This document shows, in pieces, positions 34,331 to 44,094 of a DNA stretch of 64,000 bases. A model generated the notes under the pieces. It was not told the origin of the DNA. It saw nothing but the letters and a program-made list of their open reading frames with translations, and searched no databases. Source of the stretch: Bacillus sp. DNRA2 (GTDB lineage Bacteria; Bacillota; Bacilli; Bacillales; Cytobacillaceae). The position numbers and the translations under genes were made by a program. The stretch lies in NCBI RefSeq assembly GCF_012843265.1, contig NZ_JABAIT010000001.1, positions 434,001 through 498,000 on the forward strand, given 5' to 3'. Numbering within the stretch: the first letter of the stretch is position 1; every line of letters starts with the position of its first letter.

Positions 34331-34726
34331 TTGAATAATATTAGCCTCCTAAAGTCAGCGTTAGATGCCTCGAGTATGCGACAACAGGTTATTTCTAATA
34401 ATATTGCCAATGCGGAAACACCAGGCTACAAGGCTAAACGGGTCGAATTTGAAAATATTTTGCAAAAACATTTAGCTAATCAAACTTCCCAGTTTGTTGG
34501 AACGCAAACGGATCCACGTCATCTTACGATAGGACAAGGCAGAGGTATTCCGGCACCGCAAATGGTCGAGGATACAGAATCAGTGATTAATAACAATGGA
34601 AATAACGTGGATGTAGATCGTGAAATGACGGAAATGGGAAAAAATTCCCTTTGGTATTACATGTTAACTGATCGTGTCACCAGTCACTACAATAATTTAT
34701 CTTATGCCATTAAAGGAAGGGGCTAA
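34331..34726 (+). CDS. flgB: Flagellar basal-body rod protein FlgB
   Basis: Proximal rod subunit, 131 aa. The rod signature SNNIANAETPGYKAKRVEFE is present. The start is placed at TTG 34331, since AAAGGTGGAG lies 6 bases upstream; the earlier GTG/ATG codons lie inside that site. First gene of the long rod-switch-export operon. Confidence 0.95.
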   Translation: MNNISLLKSALDASSMRQQVISNNIANAETPGYKAKRVEFENILQKHLANQTSQFVGTQTDPRHLTIGQGRGIPAPQMVEDTESVINNNGNNVDVDREMTEMGKNSLWYYMLTDRVTSHYNNLSYAIKGRG

Positions 34727-34732
34727 GCTTAA

Positions 34733-35185
34733 ATGTTTGAATCCTTAAATATTAGTGGCTCTGCTCTAACCGCGCAACGATTACGAATGGATATCACCTC
34801 CTCGAACATTGCCAATGCCCAAACAACACGGGGCAAGTTTGTGAATGGCGAGTGGGAGCCATACCGCCGCAAGATGGTTGTTATGGAGTCGCGTGAAAAG
34901 AGCTTTGACCAAATTTTACGTGGAGAAATCAATAAAAAATCGCAGAATAGTAATCTTCAAGGTGTTCGAGTAACCAAAATTGTCGAAGATCAAACACCGT
35001 TTACCCCAGTGTATGATCCAACGCATCCTGATGCCAATGCTGAAGGGTATGTCATGACACCAAATGTTGATTTATCAAAGGAAATGGTCGACTTGTTATC
35101 GGCATCCCGTGCCTATGAAGCAAATATTACTGCATTTAATACAGGAAAATCATTAATGCTTAAAGCCATGGATATTGGGCGTTAG
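34733..35185 (+). CDS. flgC: Flagellar basal-body rod protein FlgC
   Basis: Rod subunit, 150 aa, with SSNIANAQTTRGKFVNGEWE near the N-terminus and the C-terminal helix VDLLSASRAYEANITAFNTG. It lies 6 bases after flgB. Confidence 0.96.
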   Translation: MFESLNISGSALTAQRLRMDITSSNIANAQTTRGKFVNGEWEPYRRKMVVMESREKSFDQILRGEINKKSQNSNLQGVRVTKIVEDQTPFTPVYDPTHPDANAEGYVMTPNVDLSKEMVDLLSASRAYEANITAFNTGKSLMLKAMDIGR

Positions 35186-35196
35186 GAGTGAGATAA

Positions 35197-35496
35197 ATGG
35201 ACATCAAAACGATTGGAACGGGACTAGCCAAAATTAATCCAAATCAATCGCAAAAGGTTAATACTGAAGGCAGCAATACTTCATTTGCGAACGTCTTTAA
35301 AAGCTACATGGAAAATGTTAATGCCACGCTTAACAAGTCGTCAGAGCTGACCGGGCAGGTGGCTGCAGGCAAGGTTGATAATGTCCACGATGTAATGATT
35401 GCATCACAGCAATCAAAAATTGCGCTGGAACTTACCGTAACGATAAGGGATAAAGCGGTGGAAGCATATCAAGAAACAATGAGAATGCAATTTTAA
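35197..35496 (+). CDS. fliE: Hook-basal body protein FliE
   Basis: A 99-aa adaptor joining the MS ring to the rod. The C-terminal family motif is visible: HDVMIASQQSKIALELTVTI..KAVEAYQEIMRMQ-type ending (here AYQETMRMQF). 11 bases after flgC. Confidence 0.95.
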   Translation: MDIKTIGTGLAKINPNQSQKVNTEGSNTSFANVFKSYMENVNATLNKSSELTGQVAAGKVDNVHDVMIASQQSKIALELTVTIRDKAVEAYQETMRMQF

Positions 35497-35526
35497 AGAA
35501 TGATAGAAAGCTGAGCTGGGTGAGAA

Positions 35527-37137
35527 ATGAATCGATCATGGATAGATCAAATCAAACAATCTAAAGAGCACTTCACGAACTACTGGGGTGCGCGGAGCTC
35601 GAAACAAAAGGGACTTATAATAGGGACCTTTTTGTTTCTTATCGTTGCCCTTTCTACGACAATCTTTTTTGCGTCTCGGCCCAATTATATCCCTTTGTAT
35701 GAAGGTCAATTATCGACTCGGGAAGTAGGAGACATTAAAGCAGAATTGGACAAACAGGGTTTTACCGAATATCAGCTTTCGGAATCTGGAACCATGATTC
35801 TAGTGCCGCAAAAAGAAGCTCCGAAATTACTTGTCAGTCTTGCTTCGGCAGGTTACCCGAAATCGAATGAAATTAATTATGACGTGTTTAGTGAAAACTT
35901 AACCTTTGGTGCCACTGATCGCCAATATGACATTCTAGAACGGGAAGCAATGCAAAACAAATTGGCAGACGTGCTTAAGTATGTAGATGGAATCAAAAAC
36001 GCTGAAGTCATCTTAACTTTACCCGAGGATTCAGTATTTATTCGTGAAGATCAACAGGAGAATTCGACTGCATCTGTCATGGTTGAAGTAGAGCCAGGCG
36101 CGAAGCTTACCTCAGCACAAATTCAGGCGCTGTATACGCTCGTATCTCGGGGGGTCCCTAAGCTCCCAATGGATAACATTACAATTATGAATCAATACAG
36201 TGAGACACTTGCACTTGATACAAGTGAACAAGATGAACAGTCCTTGGACAAGTATGATAAACAGCGCAAAATCCAAAAAGATGTTGAGCAAGATATTCAA
36301 AGGGGACTGCAAAGCTTACTCGGAACGATTCTTGGTACGAATAAAGTGTACGTCCATACCTTTGTGAAAATGAATTTCGATAAGGTTAAAACAGAAGAAA
36401 ACCTAGTCAAGCCAACTAATGAGAATAATGAAGGAATCCCGATTAGCTCGGAGCGCAATTCCGTTTCACAGACGGGAGGAAGCAAGGGTAATGGCGGTGT
36501 TGTCGGTACCGGTGAAACCGATGTGCCTGGTTATGTAGCCGAAGAGAATGGTTCAGGTAGTGACAGCACGTATGAAGAATTACAGGAAAAAGTTAATTAT
36601 GAGGTTAACCGAATAAACAATCAAATTACCAAAAGTCCTTATGTAATCGATGATATTACGATCAATGTTGGTGTTGAATCCAATGCATCTGAACCAAATA
36701 AATTGCCACAGGACACGCTTGATAATATTCGCAATGTCGTTTCCAATACAGTACGCACGGCGCTTGGACACCCTGAGTTAACTGATGAAGAGGTGGAACA
36801 ACGGATTACGATCTTCCCTCATAAGTTTGAGGAAAGTAAAGCGGCAAAAGCTGAGGATGCTTTGATTTGGCCATATATTGCCGGAGGTGTTGCAGCAGCT
36901 GTCCTTCTCGGCGGTGGAATTGTGCTCATGCTTATGCGCAGACGTAAGAAAGCGGCCGAAGCAGACAATCCATTTGATGATATACCGTTACAAAAGCAAC
37001 CGCAAAGCCCAGAGGAGCTTGAGTATTTTGCCCAGCAGGAAATGGGTGTTGAATCGCAATTGAAAAAATTATTAGAACAAAGGCCAGAAGATTTCTCAAA
37101 AATGCTTCGTACATGGCTGAATGAGGAGGAGGCTTAA
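35527..37137 (+). CDS. fliF: Flagellar MS-ring protein FliF
   Basis: A 536-aa ring protein with two membrane helices (about 29-49 and 447-468). The periplasmic-side ring-building domains contain PLYEGQLSTREVGDIKAELD and ASVMVEVEPGAKLTSAQIQA. The C-terminal cytoplasmic tail (after RRRKKAAE) ends with the FliG-binding region. Confidence 0.97.
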   Translation: MNRSWIDQIKQSKEHFTNYWGARSSKQKGLIIGTFLFLIVALSTTIFFASRPNYIPLYEGQLSTREVGDIKAELDKQGFTEYQLSESGTMILVPQKEAPKLLVSLASAGYPKSNEINYDVFSENLTFGATDRQYDILEREAMQNKLADVLKYVDGIKNAEVILTLPEDSVFIREDQQENSTASVMVEVEPGAKLTSAQIQALYTLVSRGVPKLPMDNITIMNQYSETLALDTSEQDEQSLDKYDKQRKIQKDVEQDIQRGLQSLLGTILGTNKVYVHTFVKMNFDKVKTEENLVKPTNENNEGIPISSERNSVSQTGGSKGNGGVVGTGETDVPGYVAEENGSGSDSTYEELQEKVNYEVNRINNQITKSPYVIDDITINVGVESNASEPNKLPQDTLDNIRNVVSNTVRTALGHPELTDEEVEQRITIFPHKFEESKAAKAEDALIWPYIAGGVAAAVLLGGGIVLMLMRRRKKAAEADNPFDDIPLQKQPQSPEELEYFAQQEMGVESQLKKLLEQRPEDFSKMLRTWLNEEEA

Positions 37138-37142
37138 CAGCG

Positions 37143-38144
37143 TTGACAAAACTAACTGGAAAACAAAAAGCGGCAATTCTCCTTATTTCGTTAGGGCAAG
37201 AAGCATCGTCAAAGGTGTTTAAGCATTTGCCTGATGAAGAAATTGAGCAATTAACTCTAGCTATCTCTAATATCTCTAAAGTCGGTAGTGATGATAAGAA
37301 AGAAGTTTTAAAAGAATTTCACGAAATGTGTATTGCCCAGGATTATTTGGCGATGGGTGGAATCAATTATGCCCAGAACGTCCTTGAGGCAGCGTTAGGA
37401 AAAGACCGCGCTGAGGAAATTATTATGAGGCTGACCTCGCAATTACAAGTAAAGCCGTTTGATTTTGCTAGACGAATTGATCCGATGCAAATTTATCAAT
37501 TTTTACAAAATGAACATCCGCAAACGATAGCGCTCGTCTTAGCACACTTAGACCAAAAACAGGCTGCGTCAATTATATCCTCGCTAGAACCAGCGCTCCA
37601 ATCGGATGTAGCGAGGCGAATTGCCCTGTTAGAACAAACTTCCCCTGAAGTCATAAAGGAAGTTGAACATATATTAGAATCACGATTGGCAGCAACAGTT
37701 CGGAACGATTTTACCGTTGTTGGTGGAATCGAATCAATTGTTAATATTCTTAACGGTGTCGATCGCTCAACTGAAAAGAGCATCTTAGAGCAGTTAGGTG
37801 AACGAGATAATGAACTAGTTGACGAAATTAAAAAACGTATGTTTGTATTCGAGGATATTATCAACCTCGATCGCCGTGCGATTCAACGTGTTATTCAAGA
37901 AGTCGACAATCAAGATTTATTGCTTGCACTTAAAGCAGCTAGTCCTGAGGTGAAAAAGGTTATCTTGGCCAATATGTCGACGCGCATGGCGGAAAGCTTT
38001 CAAGAGGATATGGAATTTCTTGGGCCTGTACGTGTTAAAGCTGTTGAGGAGGCCCAAGGACGCATCGTTTCTGTTATTCGTCGCTTAGAGGATACCGGTG
38101 AGGTCGTTATTTCACGGGGTGGTTCTGATGATATCCTACTCTAA
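37143..38144 (+). CDS. fliG: Flagellar motor switch protein FliG
   Basis: A 333-aa switch protein. It has the N-terminal FliF-binding domain (TGKQKAAILLISLGQEASSK), the middle EHPQT(I/L)A motif (NEHPQTIALVLAHL) and the C-terminal torque helix with charged residues (ELVDEIKKRMFVFEDIINLD). The start is TTG 37143 after GAGGAGG. Confidence 0.97.
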   Translation: MTKLTGKQKAAILLISLGQEASSKVFKHLPDEEIEQLTLAISNISKVGSDDKKEVLKEFHEMCIAQDYLAMGGINYAQNVLEAALGKDRAEEIIMRLTSQLQVKPFDFARRIDPMQIYQFLQNEHPQTIALVLAHLDQKQAASIISSLEPALQSDVARRIALLEQTSPEVIKEVEHILESRLAATVRNDFTVVGGIESIVNILNGVDRSTEKSILEQLGERDNELVDEIKKRMFVFEDIINLDRRAIQRVIQEVDNQDLLLALKAASPEVKKVILANMSTRMAESFQEDMEFLGPVRVKAVEEAQGRIVSVIRRLEDTGEVVISRGGSDDILL

Positions 38145-38937
38145 AATTTTTAAAGCATCACAGCTTGAACTGACCGATGAAGTCAGGGTCATTAAACATC
38201 CGAAAATCGAGCTTCATCATGACAACGATGAATCGACAGATGCTTCGCAGCAAGAAGTAGGATTTGATGAGGATAACATCATGGAACATCCGCATGTCTT
38301 AGCAGCGGCTGAACAGGCGCAAGCCATTATTGCACAGGCAGATGAGACTATGCGTGCTCTCGAACGAGAAACTGAGGAAAAAATGAAGCAGTGGTGGCAG
38401 GAAAATCATGAACAACTAGAGGTTATGAAAATTGATGCTACGCACCAAGGCTATGAAGATGGCTATTTGCGCGGAAAAATCGAAGCTGAAGCCGAGCTGA
38501 GAGAAGCCTATCAGGAAAAAATAACCCAGGCTCAGCAAATTATCGAAGCTGCTTACCATCAAAAAGAAGCCATTGTTGCTGAGGCAGAGCCATTTCTCCT
38601 TGAGCTAAGTACGGCAATTGCCTCACAAATTATTAGAAAAGAACTAACAGATAACCCGGAAAAATATGTTGAATTGATTCAACAGCATATTTTGCGTTTT
38701 AAGGAAAAGGAATATATTACGATTTGCGTTCACCCTGATGATTTTGACTATATTCAATCACAGCATGCTCATATCGCTTCAGTTGTGGCTGGAGAAACAG
38801 AAATAAAAATTATTCCGGACCATTCGGTTACTTCGAAAGGCGTCGTGATTCGGACCGCTTATGGCAGTATTGATGCCCGAATTGATACCCAAATTGAAGA
38901 AATCAAAAAAGCCATATTGGAAATGGGAAGGGAGTAG
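38128..38937 (+). CDS. fliH: Flagellar assembly protein FliH
   Basis: Regulator of the export ATPase FliI, about 269 aa: a Glu/Gln-rich coiled coil (about 55-150, QEVGFDEDNIMEHPHVLAAA onward) and a C-terminal V-ATPase subunit-E-like domain (ASQIIRKELTDNPEKYVELI). ATG 38128 overlaps fliG by 17 bases and has GGGGTGG upstream; the longer frame adds residues inside fliG. Confidence 0.92.
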   Translation: MISYSKIFKASQLELTDEVRVIKHPKIELHHDNDESTDASQQEVGFDEDNIMEHPHVLAAAEQAQAIIAQADETMRALERETEEKMKQWWQENHEQLEVMKIDATHQGYEDGYLRGKIEAEAELREAYQEKITQAQQIIEAAYHQKEAIVAEAEPFLLELSTAIASQIIRKELTDNPEKYVELIQQHILRFKEKEYITICVHPDDFDYIQSQHAHIASVVAGETEIKIIPDHSVTSKGVVIRTAYGSIDARIDTQIEEIKKAILEMGRE

Positions 38938-38941
38938 CCCA

Positions 38942-40264
38942 GTGGTGCTTTCAGCTGAAAAATATATCCAGGTTATTCGCGGGATTGATCCTGTTCGAGT
39001 TAATGGGAAAATTACGCAAATCATTGGGCTCACAATTGAATCGCAAGGTCCTGATGTACGGATTGGCGAGCTTTGTTCCATCTATCCTTCCAATTCTCAA
39101 ACACCAATTCAGGCTGAAGTCGTTGGAATTCGTGAAAATAAGGTTCTACTTATGCCATTAGGTGAAGTACGGGCGATTGGTCCAGGCTGTGATGTCGTTG
39201 CCAGCGGTAAACCGATGATGGTTAAAGCAGGCACTCAGTTGCTTGGAAGAATCCTCGATGGTTTGGGGCAGCCCATGGATGGGAAACCACTCCCATTTGG
39301 TTTGGAGGAAGTCACGACACACGCCATGCCGCCCAATCCGTTAACAAGACCGCGTATCCACGAACCATTAGGAGTCGGTGTACGGGCAATTGATGGTCTT
39401 TTAACACTTGGGAAAGGGCAACGGATGGGGATTTTTGCCGGTAGTGGTGTGGGGAAAAGTACCTTGCTCGGGATGATGTGTCGCAATACAACAGCAGACG
39501 TAAACGTGATTGCTCTAGTTGGAGAGCGGGGCCGTGAGGTGCTCGATTTTATCGAACAGAACCTCGGTGAAGAGGGTTTGAAAAAGTCAGTTCTAGTCGT
39601 GGCAACCTCGGACCAGCCAGCTTTGATTCGGATAAAGGCAGCACAAACTGCGACCTCTATCGCCGAATATTTCCGTGAGCAAGGCAAGGACGTCTTGATG
39701 GTAATGGACTCGGTCACGCGCTTTGCGATGGCCCAGCGTGAAGTGGGACTGGCAATCGGCGAGCCGCCTACGACGAAAGGTTATACACCATCAGTATTTG
39801 CCATGTTGCCTCAGCTATTGGAGCGGACAGGCACAGGTCCCAAAGGTTCGATATCAGCCATTTATACGGTCTTGGTTGATGGTGATGACATGAACGAACC
39901 GATTGCCGATGCGGTTCGCGGAATATTAGACGGACATATTGTGTTAAACCGGGCTATTGCCGGAAAGGGAATATTCCCAGCAATCGATGTGTTGAAGAGT
40001 GCGAGTCGTGTTATGACAGAAATCACCTCAGAAGAGCACTTAAATGCGGCAAGAAATTTTAATAGATTACTAGCTGCCTATAATGAAGCCGAGGATTTAA
40101 TCAATATCGGTGCTTACAAAAAAGGTTCCAATCGTGATATCGACTTAGCTGTTCGCTTAAAGCCGCAGATTGATCAATTTTTACGGCAAGGCATTTATGA
40201 AGCTTCGAAGCTTGAGGAAGGCAAAGCCTATTTAATATCACAGTTTGGAGGGAATATGGGGTGA
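38942..40264 (+). CDS. fliI: Flagellum-specific ATPase FliI
   Basis: F1-beta-like export ATPase of 440 aa with Walker A GIFAGSGVGKST (about 162-173), Walker B VLMVMDSVTR, and the type III motif GERGREVLDFIEQNLGEEG. GTG 38942 is the start (GGGAG upstream, 4 bases after the fliH stop); the open frame extends 27 codons into fliH but that part is foreign to the family. Confidence 0.97.
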   Translation: MVLSAEKYIQVIRGIDPVRVNGKITQIIGLTIESQGPDVRIGELCSIYPSNSQTPIQAEVVGIRENKVLLMPLGEVRAIGPGCDVVASGKPMMVKAGTQLLGRILDGLGQPMDGKPLPFGLEEVTTHAMPPNPLTRPRIHEPLGVGVRAIDGLLTLGKGQRMGIFAGSGVGKSTLLGMMCRNTTADVNVIALVGERGREVLDFIEQNLGEEGLKKSVLVVATSDQPALIRIKAAQTATSIAEYFREQGKDVLMVMDSVTRFAMAQREVGLAIGEPPTTKGYTPSVFAMLPQLLERTGTGPKGSISAIYTVLVDGDDMNEPIADAVRGILDGHIVLNRAIAGKGIFPAIDVLKSASRVMTEITSEEHLNAARNFNRLLAAYNEAEDLINIGAYKKGSNRDIDLAVRLKPQIDQFLRQGIYEASKLEEGKAYLISQFGGNMG

Positions 40265-40695
40265 GTTTTGTTTTTTCTTTTCAAAAGGTGCTGGATGTTA
40301 AAGAAAAAGAAAAGGAACTAGCGCAGCAACAGTTTGGTTCTGCTAAACATAAACAAATGGAGCTAGAACAAAAAATGAAAGGCCTCGAATTCGAAAAAAA
40401 TGAGGCTTTTCATCAATACGATCATGTCAATCGGAAAACGGTCATGGAAATCATGGAATTTCAGCAGGAGATTGACCATGTTAATCAGCAATTAAAGCAA
40501 TTGGCGATTCAGTCTCATCTAGTTGAGCAGGAGGTTGAAAGACACCAACAGATTTTAATTGAGAAATCAAAGGAAGCAAAAATGTGGAACCAATGGAAAG
40601 CGAAATCCAAGGATGCGTTTGAAAAAGTAATCAATCAAAAGGAACAAGCAATGCTGGATGAAATGGCCGTAATCAGACATTCCCGAAGGCATTAA
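40261..40695 (+). CDS. fliJ: Flagellar export protein FliJ
   Basis: A 144-aa coiled-coil protein that works with FliI in the export apparatus. Start FVFSFQKVLDVKEKEKELAQ is typical. GTG start overlapping the fliI stop by 4 bases. Confidence 0.92.
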   Translation: MSFVFSFQKVLDVKEKEKELAQQQFGSAKHKQMELEQKMKGLEFEKNEAFHQYDHVNRKTVMEIMEFQQEIDHVNQQLKQLAIQSHLVEQEVERHQQILIEKSKEAKMWNQWKAKSKDAFEKVINQKEQAMLDEMAVIRHSRRH

Positions 40696-40706
40696 GGAGA
40701 AATCAA

Positions 40707-41336
40707 ATGGATGAAAAGCAAAGAGGAAAATTAGGGTCTTTCGTTTATATGGCTATAGTCCCGTTATTTTTTACGACCGTTTTCTGTTTGATTTTTATTT
40801 ATGCATTAGATATTCCAGTTAAGCAATCTTTGCAAAGTGTAGGTAACTCCATTCCAATTGTTAAAGAAATCGTTCCAGGTGAGTCAAGCTCTGAAGAAAC
40901 TAATATCATCGACTTGAAGGATGAGCTTAACGAGAAAAATCAACAAATTGCTGACCTTAAAAAGCAAGCAAAGGCCGATGAGGCGGAAAATGAGGTTCTT
41001 CGGAAAACCAATCAGCAATTAAAAGAGCAATTACAAAAAAAACAATCAAACGAATACGCGAAACAAGTAAAAAAGGTAGCCGAAATCTATGCTGATATAC
41101 CTGCCTCAAAGGCTGCAGCAATGATCGAAACGATGACTATCGAGGAAGCCACTTTGACGATTTCAATGTTAAAGCAATCTCAACAAAGCAGCATTCTCTC
41201 AAGTATGAAGGATGCAAAACAGGCAGCACAAATTACGATGATCCTAAAGGAGCTTGCCTCAATAAATGAAATGGATCCAAGCGATATTCAGGAGAAAATC
41301 AAGGAAATCGTCCAACAGCAAACACAAGCACAATAA
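40707..41336 (+). CDS. motE: MotE/YlxF-like membrane coiled-coil protein (first copy)
   Basis: A 209-aa protein with one N-terminal membrane helix (about 12-32), a coiled coil (about 70-120, LNEKNQQIADLKKQAKADEA) and a C-terminal MgtE_N-like domain (IYADIPASKAAAMIETMTIE). This matches YlxF/MotE proteins encoded after fliJ. In B. subtilis fliK follows; here fliO follows. A second MotE-like gene at 52521 precedes fliK. Confidence 0.85.
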   Translation: MDEKQRGKLGSFVYMAIVPLFFTTVFCLIFIYALDIPVKQSLQSVGNSIPIVKEIVPGESSSEETNIIDLKDELNEKNQQIADLKKQAKADEAENEVLRKTNQQLKEQLQKKQSNEYAKQVKKVAEIYADIPASKAAAMIETMTIEEATLTISMLKQSQQSSILSSMKDAKQAAQITMILKELASINEMDPSDIQEKIKEIVQQQTQAQ

Positions 41337-41378
41337 ACCAATTTACTAGAGGAAGTAACTCCAAGGAAGGAGACCAGC

Positions 41379-41942
41379 ATGAAACGTATGATGGTTGTAT
41401 TCGTATTGCTTTTTTCCCTATTTTCATATCAATCCACAACTTTAGCCTCAGGTTCAACTTCTAGCGGAGATACTTCCGTCTATGATTCTATCCAAAAGGG
41501 CGAGAAAAAAGCGAAAGCTGAGTCGCCAGAAAAAAAGGATAGCCCATCAGCATCGTTATTTTCCTCTTTTATCAAATTTATCTTTTCGTTTGCATTAGTC
41601 ATTGGCCTGTTGTTTTTGCTGATGAACTATTTGTCAAAACGAAATCGCTCATTCCAAAGCAATGGACCCATTCTTTCGCTCGGCGGCCAGACTCTTGGTA
41701 ACAATCGTTCACTGCAAGTCGTGTTGATAGGACAGACCATATACATTGTTGGTGTCGGCGACCAAATCACGTTGATTAGGACTATTACGAAAGGTGAGGA
41801 ATACCAATCCTTGCTCGAAGGCTTTGAAAATCAAGCAGAGGTCATCACACCGAAGTGGCTGACGCTCGATTCGAAGAAAAAATGGTTCAATATTTTGAAG
41901 AAAAATCTAAATAAGTTTATCAAACACAACGGTGAGGAGTAG
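41379..41942 (+). CDS. fliO: Flagellar export gate protein FliO (FliZ)
   Basis: A 187-aa protein with an N-terminal signal-like helix (1-24), a second membrane helix (about 67-86, FIFSFALVIGLLFLLMNYL) and a small cytoplasmic domain (SLGGQTLGNNRSLQVVLIGQ) typical of FliO. Helps assemble FliP. Confidence 0.9.
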   Translation: MKRMMVVFVLLFSLFSYQSTTLASGSTSSGDTSVYDSIQKGEKKAKAESPEKKDSPSASLFSSFIKFIFSFALVIGLLFLLMNYLSKRNRSFQSNGPILSLGGQTLGNNRSLQVVLIGQTIYIVGVGDQITLIRTITKGEEYQSLLEGFENQAEVITPKWLTLDSKKKWFNILKKNLNKFIKHNGEE

Positions 41943-41947
41943 CGGTT

Positions 41948-42697
41948 ATGATTCGTAAATTATTGTTTCTAGTACCACTCCTTACTTTCAGCTATTTCAC
42001 GTTTGCCCATGCCGAAGATCCGCTCTCTTCACTGATACCAGGAATTGAGCTAGCTTCAGGCGATGACCCTGGCGGCGTGGCTAATACGTTAAAAATCATT
42101 TTGCTTATCACCATTTTATCAATCGCCCCGGCGATTCTTGTGTTAATGACGAGCTTTACAAGAATTATTGTTGTGCTAGGTTTTGTCCGCAATGCGCTAG
42201 GTACCCAGCAAATTCCGCCGAATCAGGTGTTGATTGGGCTGGCATTATTTATGACCTTTTTTATCATGGGACCGATTATTTCCGAAGTGAATGATGTGGC
42301 TTTTAAACCTTTGATGGAAGGGTCGATTTCACAAACGGAAGCGTATGAAGCGGCAAGTGTACCTTTGAAGGAGTTCATGACGAAGCATACTCGGGAGAAA
42401 GATTTAGCCCTGTTTATGGATTATGCGAAAATGGAGCGACCGAAAGCGATAGCTGATATTCCGATGACGGCATTGGTTCCTGCGTTTGCGATTAGTGAGT
42501 TAAAGACGGCGTTTCAAATGGGCTTTTTGATTTTTGTTCCGTTTCTTGTGATCGATATGATTGTGTCGAGTGTGTTGATGTCGATGGGGATGATGATGCT
42601 TCCACCGGTAATGATTTCGTTGCCATTTAAGATATTGTTGTTCATTTTAGTGGATGGCTGGCATTTAATCGTCAAATCATTGCTCGTGAGTTTTTAA
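41948..42697 (+). CDS. fliP: Flagellar export gate protein FliP
   Basis: A 249-aa membrane protein with an N-terminal signal peptide and the FliP signatures PAILVLMTSFTRIIVVLGFV and LVPAFAISELKTAFQMGFLI. Forms the export gate with FliQ and FliR. A 338-base gap containing a repeat element separates it from fliQ. Confidence 0.96.
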   Translation: MIRKLLFLVPLLTFSYFTFAHAEDPLSSLIPGIELASGDDPGGVANTLKIILLITILSIAPAILVLMTSFTRIIVVLGFVRNALGTQQIPPNQVLIGLALFMTFFIMGPIISEVNDVAFKPLMEGSISQTEAYEAASVPLKEFMTKHTREKDLALFMDYAKMERPKAIADIPMTALVPAFAISELKTAFQMGFLIFVPFLVIDMIVSSVLMSMGMMMLPPVMISLPFKILLFILVDGWHLIVKSLLVSF

Positions 42698-42719
42698 AAA
42701 TGTCGTGTTTTACAAGAAT

Positions 42720-42978
42720 GTTGATTTCCGCTCCAGGCGCTTCGCTTTCCGTGGGGCGGGCGGTGAATGGTGTCTAGCTGCAGCGGCTAGGGGCTCGGGG
42801 TCACAAGCCAATCAGTCCAGAAGGTCAAAGGACGACCTTCTAGCCTGCTCGTCTTGTGCCTGTCGCCCCTGAGCGAGCCGCTTCCGCTTTTCCTACCTCC
42901 TCGGCGCTTTAGCGCCTGTGGGGTCTCACCTGTCCCGCTGCTCCCACAGGAGTCTTCGCGCCTTCCGCTACAATCAAC
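42720..42978. repeat. 259-bp dispersed MITE-like element between fliP and fliQ
   Basis: A GC-rich block in AT-rich surroundings. Its ends are imperfect inverted repeats: GTTGATT..AGGCGC (42720-42740) and GCGCCT..AATCAAC (42958-42978). Inside, GCGGCTAGGGGC..CACAAG pairs with CTTGTG..GCCCCTGAGCGAGCCGC, giving long hairpins. No coding frame. Part of it recurs at 6862-6900. Similar GC-rich CTAGCTGCAGCGGCTAGGGGCT-type repeats are scattered in many Bacillaceae genomes (general knowledge, not searched). Confidence 0.75.
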
Positions 42979-43035
42979 AGAGTGGAAACATCAACATCAT
43001 TTTTAAAAACAGCTAATAGTAAAGGGGTATGATTG

Positions 43036-43305
43036 ATGACTACTGAGATGATTTTGCGAATTGCTCAAGAGGCAATATATACGATTTTGATTGTGGTTGC
43101 CCCGATATGTGGAGTGGCGTTAGCCGTTGGGTTATTGGTCAGTATTTTTCAGGCTACGACACAAATTCAGGAGCAGACGCTTGCGTTTGTCCCGAAAATC
43201 ATTGCGGTGTTTTTGGCGCTTTTGTTTTTTGGAACATGGATGCTCGAGCACGTCATCACATTCACGGAAAACCTGTTAGGAAACCTTTCTCAATTTGTGG
43301 GGTAG
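43036..43305 (+). CDS. fliQ: Flagellar export gate protein FliQ
   Basis: An 89-aa protein with two membrane helices; LVSIFQATTQIQEQTLAFVP is the FliQ signature. ATG 43036 with AAAGGGG upstream. Confidence 0.96.
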   Translation: MTTEMILRIAQEAIYTILIVVAPICGVALAVGLLVSIFQATTQIQEQTLAFVPKIIAVFLALLFFGTWMLEHVITFTENLLGNLSQFVG

Positions 43306-43309
43306 CAGG

Positions 43310-44092
43310 ATGATCATCGATATTGCTTCACTATGGAGCTTCTTACTCATATTTGTGCGAATAACGACCTTTATGGTCACAGCACCGATTTTCTCGGGAA
43401 GGCAAATCCCGAACACGTATAAGGTTGCACTCGGAGTTATTTTAAGTTTACTGACGGTCGGATTGGTCGAAGGGCCTGCTGACATCGAAGCGTGGTCCGA
43501 CTGGAACATAGCCGTTATGCTGCTGAAGGAATTTTTAGTAGGTATTACCTTGGGAATGGTGGCCAGTTTCTTTTTTTACGCAGTGCAAATGGCTGGTTCA
43601 TTGATGGATATGCTGATTGGTTTTTCAATGGCAACTCTATATGATCCAAGCTTCGGGACCAACATGCAACTGACTGGGCGTTTTAAAAATATCATCGCGT
43701 TTCTAGTCTTATTTTCAATCGATGGACATCATATGCTCATTCGTGGTATTTTAACAAGCTTTGAGTGGGTCTCACTGGATGCAACGATACCTTCCTGGCT
43801 TGATGGTCGTCTGTCTACCTTTTTATTAGAATGCATGACGCAAATGTTTTTGATAGGTTTTATGATGGCAGCACCGATTGTGGGTACCCTGTTTATCGTC
43901 GATGTTGCACTTGGGATTATCTCGCGGACGGTTCCGCAAATGAACATGTTTACCGTGTTTCCGCCAATCAAAATCTTAGTCCACTTTTTAATTTATATTT
44001 TAGTATTACCAAGCTTCTTCTATCTACTAAAGTTGTTATTTGAAAACATGTTTGATTCGATGTTTTCTATTCTAAAAATAATGGGGGCATAA
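43310..44092 (+). CDS. fliR: Flagellar export gate protein FliR
   Basis: A 260-aa polytopic protein with the family start and the segments FFYAVQMAGSLMDMLIGFSM and VDVALGIISRTVPQMNMF. ATG 43310 lies 4 bases after the fliQ stop; the frame opens 5 codons earlier inside fliQ. Confidence 0.95.
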   Translation: MIIDIASLWSFLLIFVRITTFMVTAPIFSGRQIPNTYKVALGVILSLLTVGLVEGPADIEAWSDWNIAVMLLKEFLVGITLGMVASFFFYAVQMAGSLMDMLIGFSMATLYDPSFGTNMQLTGRFKNIIAFLVLFSIDGHHMLIRGILTSFEWVSLDATIPSWLDGRLSTFLLECMTQMFLIGFMMAAPIVGTLFIVDVALGIISRTVPQMNMFTVFPPIKILVHFLIYILVLPSFFYLLKLLFENMFDSMFSILKIMGA

Positions 44093-44094
44093 GC

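Noticed and set aside
42720-42978. The GC-rich block considered as a hidden gene or riboswitch
   Set aside because: Stops in all frames and no known riboswitch consensus; the terminal repeats and second fragment favour a dispersed repeat.
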